From assembly GCA_030698805.1 (NCBI GenBank), contig JAUYMA010000006.1:31092-95091 (forward strand): 64,000 nucleotides of DNA. Reading direction: 5' to 3'. The translations under genes were made by a program, and so were the position numbers. This stretch comes from Nanobdellota archaeon. GTDB taxonomy: Archaea > Nanobdellota > Nanobdellia > Pacearchaeales > GW2011-AR1. This document shows, one piece after another, positions 49,039-57,612 of this stretch (positions are counted from its first letter, which is position 1; every line of letters starts with the position of its first letter). A model generated the notes under the pieces. The model was not told where the DNA came from and searched no databases. It saw only the letters and a list, made by a program, of their open reading frames with translations.

Positions 49039-49395
49039 TTACGCTCGTGTAACATCAAAATTAGCTCGATATCTATCACTTGCATGCTTTAATACTCCCA
49101 TCATCATACCCTCGTAACGTTTAACTTCTCCTTGAATAACTGTAAGAGTAACATTAAATCCATATTCTCTACCTTGAGAAGACTCTTCTTTAACTTGAAA
49201 GCAGGCAGATCCACCTAATCTTGCATTTAAACCCTTAACTTGAGTTTGAACTGCTCTAGGAACCTCTACACCTCGGACATTTTTTACAGCAACATGATAA
49301 TTAAAAATATTTTTAGATTTGGGATCTTCCGATTGCTGAACACCATCGGAGTTTTCAGGAGAATCACGATGACCTTTATAGTGTTTTGCACCCAT
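49039..49395 (-). CDS. unknown protein with the GVLKHA motif
   Basis: 118 residues from ATG 49395 (a TTG at 49401 is also in frame). N-terminal 35 residues are polar; then beta-rich 'NYHVAVKNVRGVEVPRAVQTQVKGLNARLGG', 'YGFNVTLTVIQGEVKRYEG', and a final 'MMMGVLKHASDRYRANFD'. Its C-terminal motif matches that of 44030-44401. One Cys. Function unknown; the fold may be a small alpha/beta barrel-like unit. Confidence 0.5.
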   Translation of the reverse strand: MGAKHYKGHRDSPENSDGVQQSEDPKSKNIFNYHVAVKNVRGVEVPRAVQTQVKGLNARLGGSACFQVKEESSQGREYGFNVTLTVIQGEVKRYEGMMMGVLKHASDRYRANFDVTRA

Positions 49396-49497
49396 GTCCA
49401 AATTACCGAAAAGAGGTTTTTAAAGATTTAGCAACTGCTTTTTCATAGTCAAAGGTGCAATGCAAAACCTTTTATTATCTCATTTATTACTAGAAGG

Positions 49498-49878
49498 ATG
49501 GAAAAAGAGTTGAATAATTATTTGCCATTTTTTAAAAAATGGACTTTTGGGCAAAAAGCAGCAGACCAGGTTACCACAAAGATGGGATCTTGGACATTTA
49601 TTATAACTTTTATCATATTTCTTATTATGTGGATAAGTCTGAATGTGTATGGCTGGGTCCAAGAATGGGATCCTTACCCTTTTATCCTCCTTAATCTAGT
49701 CCTTTCGTGCCTTGCAGCCATGCAAGCTCCAATTATACTTATGTCTCAAAACAGACAGTCGCAAAAAGACCGTTTGAGGGCTGAATATGATTACCAAGTG
49801 AACAGAAAGGCTGAGAGAGAAATTGAAGATTTGAAAAAACAATTAGATAGAATAGAAAAAAAACTGGATAAGAAATAA
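49498..49878 (+). CDS. DUF1003 membrane protein
   Basis: 126 residues. Two membrane helices (about 32-52, 60-80) separated by 'NVYGWVQEWDPYPFILLNLVLSCLAAMQAPIILMSQNR', the DUF1003 signature, followed by a C-terminal coiled coil ('AEREIEDLKKQLDRIEKKLDKK'). Function unknown but widespread. Confidence 0.85.
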   Translation: MEKELNNYLPFFKKWTFGQKAADQVTTKMGSWTFIITFIIFLIMWISLNVYGWVQEWDPYPFILLNLVLSCLAAMQAPIILMSQNRQSQKDRLRAEYDYQVNRKAEREIEDLKKQLDRIEKKLDKK

Positions 49879-49986
49879 GCCCAATTCTTGATAATTAACC
49901 TGCTTCTTGCACAAATGAAAAGTATATAATAATCAATTACCTTATAAAATAAGCCTAAAAGGGCGCAAAGCGCTAGTACCGCAATG

Positions 49987-49996
49987 TTTAAATATT
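49987..49996 (+). promoter_or_regulatory. TATA box of the secreted-protein gene at 50016
   Basis: tttaaatatt is centred 25 nt ahead of ATG 50016, a clear leaderless promoter. Confidence 0.55.
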
Positions 49997-50015
49997 ACGA
50001 CTCTGTAATAGTAAC

Positions 50016-50957
50016 ATGGTGACAAGATTAGAAACTTTAATACAAGGAGCTAAATCAGCAGGCAATAAACTAGCTTCGTCTATCTCAAAAAAGGCTAAAA
50101 CAGCCCTATCTTCTCTAGCATTAGGCGCAGCATTGCTTTCCCCCTATGCAATTCCAAATGCAAATGCCGATGTAGTCCTTACCATGGAATCAAGAAATCT
50201 CAATAATTATCCAAAAAGATTTTGGATGCCCAATCGTCAAACATTGAAGATTTTTGTATATGCTGATAATACCTCTCAAACAGAAGGAACCTCTGGAGTA
50301 GAATGGGAATTAAAAGCACCCCCTCAATTTGAATATGTAGGGTTTAGAAAGCCTGATCCGTATGTCACTCTAAGTAGTTCGGAACCTCACACTGCCACTA
50401 ATGATTTTTTCAATCCTAAGCCTATGGATTCTTCTGCTAATTATGTGTCTTCTCCTGGGCAAAAAAACTGCCGTTTAACTGAAGATGTAAATAGATTAAG
50501 TGGAACAGGAAGCACAAGCAGACCCCCTGTAGAGAATAATAGAGGGTGGTTGGGGATATATTATTTCAAAATTCCCACAGATTGCCCTTATGGAGATTAT
50601 CAATTTGAAATAAAGAATGTAAGGGCAGAAGGAGCAGATGGTGAGCCTCAAATAGCTAAAGGCACAAAAATGACAGTAAGAGTTATGCAAGATGCAAGAT
50701 CATTATATTTAAGTCCTACTGATCGACCGGCAATGTTAATAAATTACAATAATGGAATTCCTTATATCCATATATCTGAAAATTCGAATCAATTACAATT
50801 AGAGGCTTCCTCAAACTTAGAAAACTGGCAGATCCTGAAAGTAAATGACAGCCAAAATACTCCAGGAGTAAAACCTTATTGGAATCCTTTTGATTTCGTA
50901 GACCGTGACGCGCCCAATCATGAGAAAAGATTTTACCGAGTCAAATCAATAGAATAA
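50016..50957 (+). CDS. secreted protein of unknown function
   Basis: 313 residues. Signal-type N-terminus: a charged 'MVTRLETLIQGAKSAGNKLASSISKKAK' stretch before 'TALSSLALGAALLSPYAIPNANADV', cleavage likely after about residue 51. Mature part is beta-rich with Gly-Trp-Tyr patches ('NNRGWLGIYYFKIPTDCPYGDYQF') and a C-terminal 'LQLEASSNLENWQILKVND', typical of secreted beta-sandwich modules (cohesin-like first half is possible). Two Cys. No family recognised. Confidence 0.6.
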   Translation: MVTRLETLIQGAKSAGNKLASSISKKAKTALSSLALGAALLSPYAIPNANADVVLTMESRNLNNYPKRFWMPNRQTLKIFVYADNTSQTEGTSGVEWELKAPPQFEYVGFRKPDPYVTLSSSEPHTATNDFFNPKPMDSSANYVSSPGQKNCRLTEDVNRLSGTGSTSRPPVENNRGWLGIYYFKIPTDCPYGDYQFEIKNVRAEGADGEPQIAKGTKMTVRVMQDARSLYLSPTDRPAMLINYNNGIPYIHISENSNQLQLEASSNLENWQILKVNDSQNTPGVKPYWNPFDFVDRDAPNHEKRFYRVKSIE

Positions 50958-50959
50958 AT

Positions 50960-53473
50960 TTATTTCTTTCTTCTAATTTTCTTTTTGTTAGATTCTTTCT
51001 TGCCAATGATTCCTGTTTTAATTAAAACAACATAAATTAGGAATAGAACTATTGCTGCTCCTGCTATCTGCCAGGCAGTAAAGAATGGCAAGGATAAGAA
51101 TGCCCTCTCGCAAGGAAGGTTATACAAAGACTGATCTTCACAAGCAGTTACCTGATTTACACACTCAGTGGGAGAACCCAAAGGCAAAACCCTCGTAGCA
51201 TCAATAGTGGCACTTTTAAATCCAGTTTCAGCATTGCATTCGCTGGAATACTGAATAGTAAATAAGCACTTATCAATTTCCCTGCCAAAAGCATCAACCG
51301 CTATCTCTTGAGCTTTGCATCTTTCCTCCCAATTAGTTTCGGTTTCATCCCAATAACAAGAAATCGACTTGCCTGCAGAATCACAAGTTGCGCCCTGTAA
51401 AACCCTGCCCTCTCGAGGAGTTGCAGTATTGCAATCATCTCTTAAAGAATTTAGGGTAGTCTCATCAGGAGAGTCAGATCCCTGCAAAGAAACGGGAATT
51501 ACATTTTGACATAAGTCTACTTCTCTAACAATAGTAGCCCTATTTAATTCGAATTGATTACTTGCTTTTTCATCAGTTATAGTCGGATCCGTCGGATCAG
51601 TATAAGTCCATTTAAACACAAATTTATCCTCATATTGAGAATCAGATGGAATAATATCTGCAACTTTTAAAGACTCGCCTGCGGTATTAACTTTAATGCT
51701 TAATTTCTGATCTGCCGTTACAGCGCTAGAAGAAGGGGCAGAAGGAGAAGGTAAATTATTAGATACATCATCAATAGAATAAACTTCCAAATCAATAGTT
51801 GTTCCAGGAGCATAATTCGCAGTTGCACCAAACAATTCAATTTCTTGATCCCAATCAGCACCCAGTAGTCTTGTATTAGAAGAATCTCTCCACTCAGCTG
51901 TAACAATATCAGGAGTAACTATAGTGGCAACTGTGCATTGTAGGCAATCACTACTGCAAGTTCCAGCCTCACCACTAGTTGCGATACATGAATCTCCAGG
52001 TAACTCGCACACTTCGTTTCGTGCTGTCTGTACAGTTCCATCGCCGCAAACTCCCTTTTCAGGATTCGGATTTTCGGGGCTATGGCAGCAGATTTTCAGC
52101 CATCCAGGAATAGGAATCTTAGAAAGATGAGCATTATCACTTCCAGACATAAATGCAATTAGAGCTTCATTCACACTGCAAGATTGAGTTGAAGATTTAA
52201 CAGTACATTGTAAGTCTCCATAACAAACAGGATTATCATACTTTGTTTGGGCAGGCGTTTTTCCTCTTCCAGTTTCTGCTGCATGGGCATTCTTAACAAC
52301 ATCCAATCTTACAACTTCATTTTGATTATTAGATTTGCATTCCCATGGATTGCCGCCTGTAAATCCTTGGAATGGCGCCCCATAAATATCATCGTAACAA
52401 ATAGAAACTTTGGCATTTGCATCTTTATTAATTAAATTAAATAAAGAAGCATGGGCATTGCTGTTTTCGTATAAAGTTAAAATTGTTTGTGTTGGAGTGC
52501 GGCATCCACCCTGGCGAGGAGGATTGCTTGGACTATTACAGCAGATCTTAGAAGCGCCTGCAAAATAGTTTTTCGAAACATGAGAATTAGTGCCTGTTGG
52601 AGAAGAGAAGTAAAGAACTGCCGCTTGATCAGAAGAACATGGTTGAGTTGCAGTTTTATATTCGCATCTTAAATCACCATAACAAAGTGGGAAATATCCA
52701 GTAGTAGTCCCATCAGGCCTCTCTGCATGAGTATTGCTTGCTCCATCGCCGAAGGTTCTTAAAACCGTATTCTTGGGCTCTGTAGCCACGCAACTATGAA
52801 TATTGCCTCCAGTATAGATCCCTGCAAAAAGATCATCATAACAAACTTTGATAGTTCCGGCCCCACTATTCCATTGATAAACGTGGGTATTGCTCTCTGT
52901 AAAGAGGCGCATGATTATTTGATCATCATTTGAACAGGAAGTTGCATCTACATTCACAGTGCAAGTAGCAGTTTGAGGAGTAGAAGCAGAATAAGAACCG
53001 CATGAAGATCCAGTATATACAATATTACTAGTGCTTTCTTCAATGCTTGCAGATCCATCCCTTACACAGCCAAGATCTTTATTCGTGGCTGTCTCTCCAG
53101 GTCCTCCAGCATTAGCCCAATATCCTGCGGTCCCATCACAATTTGTCCAAGTTACTACTTGTCCGCTTCCAACATTGTTGGCCTTTGCAGCTCTGCAATT
53201 TCCAGCGGTCCCACTGCTTTGTACATTGACGGTCTTCTGACCAGGAGTGGAATATTGAATTTGAATAGCTGGTCCGCTTCCAGAAGCGGGACTGGCTCCA
53301 GTAGTTGTCCAAGAGTAAGTTCCTGCGCCCCCAGTAGCACTCACAACTATGGGGCTATTAATTGAAGCAGGATTTGGATCAGCAGAACAAGTCAAAGCCG
53401 CAGAACTAAAAGGCAGAATTATAATACTTGCAATAACTGCAAAGAATAATATAATCAGCCCTTCCCTCTTCAT
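50960..53473 (-). CDS. large anchored surface protein with six repeated N-x-H/CY modules
   Basis: 837 residues. Signal peptide (1-25). An Ig/PKD-like domain follows ('CSADPNPASINSPIVVSATGGAG'). From about residue 180 to 475 six modules recur, each with an N-[TSA]-H element then, about 20-40 residues on, C-[YC]-x-[DS] ('CYDD', 'CYGD', 'CCNS', 'CYDD', 'CYGD', 'CCHS'). Then 'CGDGTVQTARNEVCELPGDSC' and further beta domains, and a C-terminal membrane helix (about 802-820) with a Lys/Arg-rich tail. The many Cys imply disulfides. Likely an S-layer-like or adhesion protein. Unrecognised as a whole. Confidence 0.65.
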   Translation of the reverse strand: MKREGLIILFFAVIASIIILPFSSAALTCSADPNPASINSPIVVSATGGAGTYSWTTTGASPASGSGPAIQIQYSTPGQKTVNVQSSGTAGNCRAAKANNVGSGQVVTWTNCDGTAGYWANAGGPGETATNKDLGCVRDGSASIEESTSNIVYTGSSCGSYSASTPQTATCTVNVDATSCSNDDQIIMRLFTESNTHVYQWNSGAGTIKVCYDDLFAGIYTGGNIHSCVATEPKNTVLRTFGDGASNTHAERPDGTTTGYFPLCYGDLRCEYKTATQPCSSDQAAVLYFSSPTGTNSHVSKNYFAGASKICCNSPSNPPRQGGCRTPTQTILTLYENSNAHASLFNLINKDANAKVSICYDDIYGAPFQGFTGGNPWECKSNNQNEVVRLDVVKNAHAAETGRGKTPAQTKYDNPVCYGDLQCTVKSSTQSCSVNEALIAFMSGSDNAHLSKIPIPGWLKICCHSPENPNPEKGVCGDGTVQTARNEVCELPGDSCIATSGEAGTCSSDCLQCTVATIVTPDIVTAEWRDSSNTRLLGADWDQEIELFGATANYAPGTTIDLEVYSIDDVSNNLPSPSAPSSSAVTADQKLSIKVNTAGESLKVADIIPSDSQYEDKFVFKWTYTDPTDPTITDEKASNQFELNRATIVREVDLCQNVIPVSLQGSDSPDETTLNSLRDDCNTATPREGRVLQGATCDSAGKSISCYWDETETNWEERCKAQEIAVDAFGREIDKCLFTIQYSSECNAETGFKSATIDATRVLPLGSPTECVNQVTACEDQSLYNLPCERAFLSLPFFTAWQIAGAAIVLFLIYVVLIKTGIIGKKESNKKKIRRKK

Positions 53474-53538
53474 ATTGGTTTCAAATAAAAGAACTTTATA
53501 AACATTATGGAGAGTGACGGTGAATGAGCTAAATTTGA

Positions 53539-54813
53539 TTATCTCCTGGTCAATTTCTCATTCAATTCGCCAGCCATATTCTCAAGCATTTTCTCCTTAA
53601 CCTCTTTCTTCCATCCATAATGCCCTAGCACATATCCTAACTTTACTAAAGCACACTCAGCCAGCATATCTTCCAGGAAAATTACCCCCGCATCTATCAA
53701 CTCTCGACCATTGGAATAAACCAAAGGATCCAATCTCCCATATATTGTTTGAGCAGCAGCGCAAACAACAAAACCATTTTTAATATGCTTCTTCAAAGCA
53801 GGAATCCATGTATGCCCTGCTTCGCTTACAGGTAAATGCCCTAGGCCCCCCATTTCGATTACCACGCCTTTATATTTCAAAGCATAAAAGTCGAGAATAT
53901 CCGAAGTCTGTCCAGGATAAAATTTGATTAAAGCAATTTTATCGGTAAATGAAATATCTAATTCAGATTTTCTTTTATCATCTCTCTTTCTATAAGAAGA
54001 AAGAAATTCAACTCTATCCGGCCAAACTTTAGCAATGGGTTCTGTATTAACCGGCTTAAAAGCATCTCTTCTAGAAGAATGAAGTTTTCTTACCTTGCTG
54101 CCCCTCAATGCATAACAATAATCGTCATTCAAGTCTGCATGCCCTACTAACATTACTTCCGCAGCATCACTTAAAGCCATTTCAGCAGCACATTGCAGAT
54201 TCAAATTAGCATCGCTGCTAGCCCTGTCAATACTTCTCTGGCTATAAGTCAGCACAACGGGCTTATTCAAGTTCTTTAGAAAGAAACTCAAAGCTGCAGA
54301 TGTATAATGCAAGAAATCAGTCCCGTGTGTCACGATAACGCCTTTAATCTCATTATCCTCTAACATAGGCTTAATGGCTTCTGCGATTTTTATCCAATGT
54401 TCAGAAGTCATCGCCTCGGAGGAAGTCATGAAAGGCACTTCTACTTTCTTAACGTTAACTTTTTCAAATAATTCTGGATAAAATCTCTTAAACTCTCCCA
54501 GATCAGTAAGCCAAGACACTCCTCCTTTTTTTGGATTTAACTTGGCAGCAATTGTTCCCCCAGTAACCACAAGACCGATTGAAGGCAATCCCTCTTTCTT
54601 TACAATTTCTTCCGGTTTCCTCTCGCTTTCTTTAAACTTCTTCAAAGCCCTACCGGCAAGTATGTTCTCCTTTGGAATTCCAATATTATATCCTGAATCC
54701 AATTTAAGCAAAACAATAGAAGAATCAGGATTGTCAACAATAGTTCCCTCTATTTCCTCTAAAGCCAATCTCAGTTTAACATAATCTCCAGCCTGAAAGT
54801 TCAATTCAACCAT
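53539..54813 (-). CDS. gatD: glutamyl-tRNA(Gln) amidotransferase subunit D
   Basis: 424 residues from ATG 54813 (TTG 54822 also in frame). Asparaginase-type core: 'GLVVTGGTIAAKL' with nucleophile Thr, 'VTHGTDFLHYTSAALSFF' with the Thr-Asp pair, and 'IDRASSDANLNLQCA'. It releases ammonia from Gln (or Asn) for GatE. N-terminal 70-residue domain 'AGDYVKLRLALEEIEGTIVDN' is the GatD Sm-like domain. Confidence 0.95.
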   Translation of the reverse strand: MVELNFQAGDYVKLRLALEEIEGTIVDNPDSSIVLLKLDSGYNIGIPKENILAGRALKKFKESERKPEEIVKKEGLPSIGLVVTGGTIAAKLNPKKGGVSWLTDLGEFKRFYPELFEKVNVKKVEVPFMTSSEAMTSEHWIKIAEAIKPMLEDNEIKGVIVTHGTDFLHYTSAALSFFLKNLNKPVVLTYSQRSIDRASSDANLNLQCAAEMALSDAAEVMLVGHADLNDDYCYALRGSKVRKLHSSRRDAFKPVNTEPIAKVWPDRVEFLSSYRKRDDKRKSELDISFTDKIALIKFYPGQTSDILDFYALKYKGVVIEMGGLGHLPVSEAGHTWIPALKKHIKNGFVVCAAAQTIYGRLDPLVYSNGRELIDAGVIFLEDMLAECALVKLGYVLGHYGWKKEVKEKMLENMAGELNEKLTRR

Positions 54814-54863
54814 ATTCAACAAAGAAAAAAGGTGTTTTTATAACTAACGAAAAAATGCTGATG

Positions 54864-55376
54864 TTAATTAGGTGCTGAAGGAGCACAGAGAAGAGCTACT
54901 TTATTCTGGGCATTGCAGTAATGCATCCCAACAACAAAGTATGATGCAGGACAAAAGGCATACTCGCCAGCACCAGATATATCGCATGCAGGATTAGAAG
55001 TCGTGCCCGGAGTAAGGCCAGAATTCAATCCCTGATCATAATACCAATTATAACTACTCCATGTAGAGTCCTTTTTTAATGCGACAGTCACCGCACCACT
55101 CACCGAGCTAACGCTGATCCCAGTGCCACCAGTAACACTGCTGACGCCTCCGCCAGCACTAACACCTCCAGCTAACAGCTCCTGCACAGTCTTAAAACTT
55201 CCATCAGCCATTTTCACGACTGTTTCATCAGCGCTATGTCCGAAAGTCGGTGCCTGAGCAACAGTTCTGTCAAAAGTAGTTGTGTAAGCATAAGTTGCGA
55301 TAGCACCGGCAAGAATTAGAATTAAGCCTAAAATAGAAAAAAATCTAGTCTTAGTAATATTCACCTCAAGCTTCAT
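54864..55376 (-). CDS. surface protein with shared N-terminal cassette (copy 1)
   Basis: 170 residues. Residues 1-74 are almost identical to the gene at 63248-63991: membrane or signal helix (11-31), then 'TFGHSADETVVKMADGSFKTVQELLAGG'. The remaining 95 residues differ: a Gly/Ser-rich stretch, then 'YFVVGMHYCNAQNKVALLCAP' with four Cys overall. The two genes share DNA including the promoter region. A cell-surface or pilin-like protein; exact role unknown. Confidence 0.65.
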   Translation of the reverse strand: MKLEVNITKTRFFSILGLILILAGAIATYAYTTTFDRTVAQAPTFGHSADETVVKMADGSFKTVQELLAGGVSAGGGVSSVTGGTGISVSSVSGAVTVALKKDSTWSSYNWYYDQGLNSGLTPGTTSNPACDISGAGEYAFCPASYFVVGMHYCNAQNKVALLCAPSAPN

Positions 55377-55385
55377 GCTTTTATA
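55165..55385 (-). repeat. direct repeat, 5' surface-gene cassette, copy 1
   Basis: 221 bp matching 63780-64000 with only seven mismatches that I can count, all within about 40 bp in the middle (near 55240-55275). It covers the first 71 codons or so of the gene at 54864 and its start-proximal upstream bases. Confidence 0.9.
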
Positions 55386-55407
55386 TAAAATTACTAGTAT
55401 TTAAATT

Positions 55408-56901
55408 TTAGTAAGCGCGGGCAATGTAAACTCTTTCCTTTCCAGCCTTGCCACAAACCGCGCATTTGCCTATTTTATTCTCTTCTCCTAGCTTAGTTCC
55501 CCTAACCTGGGCCCCGATTTCTTTCTCCACCATTTCAGCGCACTTTGCTCCTTCCTTATCAACAGAACAGAAATTACAGGAAGCGATTCCACCCTCCTCA
55601 ATAATTTTTTTCATTTCTTTCATATTAGAAACCTCCTTGACTAAATTATCAAAAATATGATCTGCCTGTTTAACAAGATTTGCATCGAATTCTTTTGCAA
55701 TCTTATGAATATAATTAACTAATTCTTTCTCATCGATGCTTTCCCTCTTATTCAAGTCCCTTCTAAAAATGCTCAATTTCTTTGCATCAATTTCTTTTTC
55801 CCCTAAATCAATTCTCAAAGGAACTCCTTTCATTTCCCAATGATTAAATTTCTCGCCGGCGCTCTTCTCGCTTTTATCAATCTCAACATTCATAATTCCA
55901 ATAGTTTCCGCAATTTTCTTCTTCAATTCTTCAGCTTTAGCCAGAACCTTATCATTATCTTTAATAGGAACAATTACAACTTGCAAGGGAGATATACTCC
56001 AAGGGAATCTTAACCCTTTATCATCCCCATGCACTATTACAACAGAAGCAAAGATTCTTGAAATCGCAGGACCATAACAAGTAATCCAGGGATATTTCTC
56101 CTTACCATCATTATCCTTAAACTTCACATCAAAGCCCTTTGGAAATTCCTGAGAGAGCAAATGAGTAGAAGGCTGCTGCACAACTTTCCCGTCAGGATTC
56201 AAAACATCCGCTGCAAAAGTCCTATCTGCTCCTGCAAACCTGTCCCAAGCAGGTCTTTCAAAAAAGATAAATGGCAAACCAAAATTGTCATGCAAAACTT
56301 CTTTTGTTGTTTCCATGTCCTCATAAACTTGTTTCATGGCATCTTCTTTTGTCTTATGAACGCAATGAGTTTCGATCCAATGAAATTCCCTGCTTCTCAA
56401 AAATGGCCGTGTGGCTTTAGTCTCATACCTAAAAACATTGGCTCTTTGATAAGTCTTGAAAGGTAGATCCTTATAACTTCTAATCCAGGTGGAAAACATC
56501 TGGTAAAAAGCAGTCTCAGAAGTAGGCCTTAAAGCTAATTTTTCAGTAAATTTAGTTTCCCCGCCTTGAGTGACCCAAAATACTTCAGGGGTAAAACCCT
56601 TAACGTGACTGGACTCTTTTTTCAAGTTGCTTTCAGGAATTAAGGTAGGAAACCAATAAGGTTTATGTCCTTTTCTCTGGAGGGCTGTCTCTAAAATACC
56701 ATACATTTTTTCCATAGCGAGAACACTCCAAGGTTGAAATACTAAGAGACCTTTTACATTATATCTTAGATCCGCAAGTTCTGCTTTCTGAATGATTTCA
56801 GAAAACCATTCTGAGAAATTCTCATTTTTTTTCACGCTTACAGCCTTTACATCTTTATCACCTTTAACTTCAGATCTTTTAGATTTTTCTTCCTTAACCA
56901 T
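55408..56901 (-). CDS. proS: prolyl-tRNA synthetase, archaeal type
   Basis: 497 residues. Class II motif 2 region 'YQRANVFRYETKATRPFLRSREFHWIE' is split here into the usual 'FRYE' and 'REFHW' elements. A C-terminal zinc-binding domain has 'CNFCSVDKEGAKCAEM' and 'CAVCGKAG', ending in 'VYIARAY' with the terminal Tyr that enters the active site in archaeal/eukaryotic ProRS. No INS editing domain. Confidence 0.96.
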   Translation of the reverse strand: MVKEEKSKRSEVKGDKDVKAVSVKKNENFSEWFSEIIQKAELADLRYNVKGLLVFQPWSVLAMEKMYGILETALQRKGHKPYWFPTLIPESNLKKESSHVKGFTPEVFWVTQGGETKFTEKLALRPTSETAFYQMFSTWIRSYKDLPFKTYQRANVFRYETKATRPFLRSREFHWIETHCVHKTKEDAMKQVYEDMETTKEVLHDNFGLPFIFFERPAWDRFAGADRTFAADVLNPDGKVVQQPSTHLLSQEFPKGFDVKFKDNDGKEKYPWITCYGPAISRIFASVVIVHGDDKGLRFPWSISPLQVVIVPIKDNDKVLAKAEELKKKIAETIGIMNVEIDKSEKSAGEKFNHWEMKGVPLRIDLGEKEIDAKKLSIFRRDLNKRESIDEKELVNYIHKIAKEFDANLVKQADHIFDNLVKEVSNMKEMKKIIEEGGIASCNFCSVDKEGAKCAEMVEKEIGAQVRGTKLGEENKIGKCAVCGKAGKERVYIARAY

Positions 56902-56950
56902 TCAAACTAGTGCAAAATCTATTTATTAAATCTTATTATTTTCCTAGAAT

Positions 56951-57232
56951 TCATTTAGAATTAGAATTCAAGTAATCTACCAGTCTTCCTGGAAATTTCC
57001 CCGCAAAACCAGATATTCCAGCAGTTACTACTGCCGCCCCTAATTTGGTTATTAAAGGGCTTTCACGAATGGCATAATCAATAGAAGAAACTCTCCCTGA
57101 AAAATATTCAGCAGCGAACACGGCATTATCCCCAATTTTCCAACCTAAATAAGCCCCAAGCATTATTGCAGCGCCTTTAGTAAGGGTCTCCATAGGCCCT
57201 TTAGTTTCCAAACAATATCTTAAAATGCCCAT
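56951..57232 (-). CDS. small membrane-associated protein, unknown
   Basis: 93 residues with two moderately hydrophobic Ala/Gly-rich helices (about 18-38, 62-80). The start 'MGILRYCLETKGPMETLTKG' is followed by glycine-zipper-like 'GAAIMLGAYLGWKIGDN'. No recognised family. Confidence 0.45.
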   Translation of the reverse strand: MGILRYCLETKGPMETLTKGAAIMLGAYLGWKIGDNAVFAAEYFSGRVSSIDYAIRESPLITKLGAAVVTAGISGFAGKFPGRLVDYLNSNSK

Positions 57233-57342
57233 GGATAAAAGGAAGTTTTTTCTTTTATAAATATTCTCTGTGAAAAGTCACTCTGAGTCCCTAGTGAAAA
57301 AGAGAGAGTTAATTATTTAATTATAACTTTCTCTAATCCAAT

Positions 57343-57600
57343 ATGAACTCGCTGGATATAGACTACTTTCTTTCGAAGTTAGATCCAGAACATCATAAAG
57401 TTCCTAATCCTGTCCTTTTCAACCAGCAGATAAGGTGGAGGATAGAAAAACCCTCAAGCCTGGATAGAAAAGACCTTGATTCCTGGCTTATAAAAGGAAG
57501 AGGTTTGTATCAAAATGCTCGTGAAAAATATGAAGCCATCAAGAAAAAAGCGATCAGAGAATTTGAAGATAAATTATTTTTATATGAAAGAAGAAATTAA
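57343..57600 (+). CDS. small helical protein, unknown
   Basis: 85 residues, soluble, highly charged. N-terminal 'NSLDIDYFLSKLDPEHH' then 'FNQQIRWRIEKPSSLDRKDLDSWLIKGRG' and a long C-terminal helix ('ALREKYEAIKKKAIREFEDKLF'-like). No Cys, no known family. Convergent with pyrG and divergent from the gene at 56951. Confidence 0.5.
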   Translation: MNSLDIDYFLSKLDPEHHKVPNPVLFNQQIRWRIEKPSSLDRKDLDSWLIKGRGLYQNAREKYEAIKKKAIREFEDKLFLYERRN

Positions 57601-57612
57601 AAATTAATTTCC

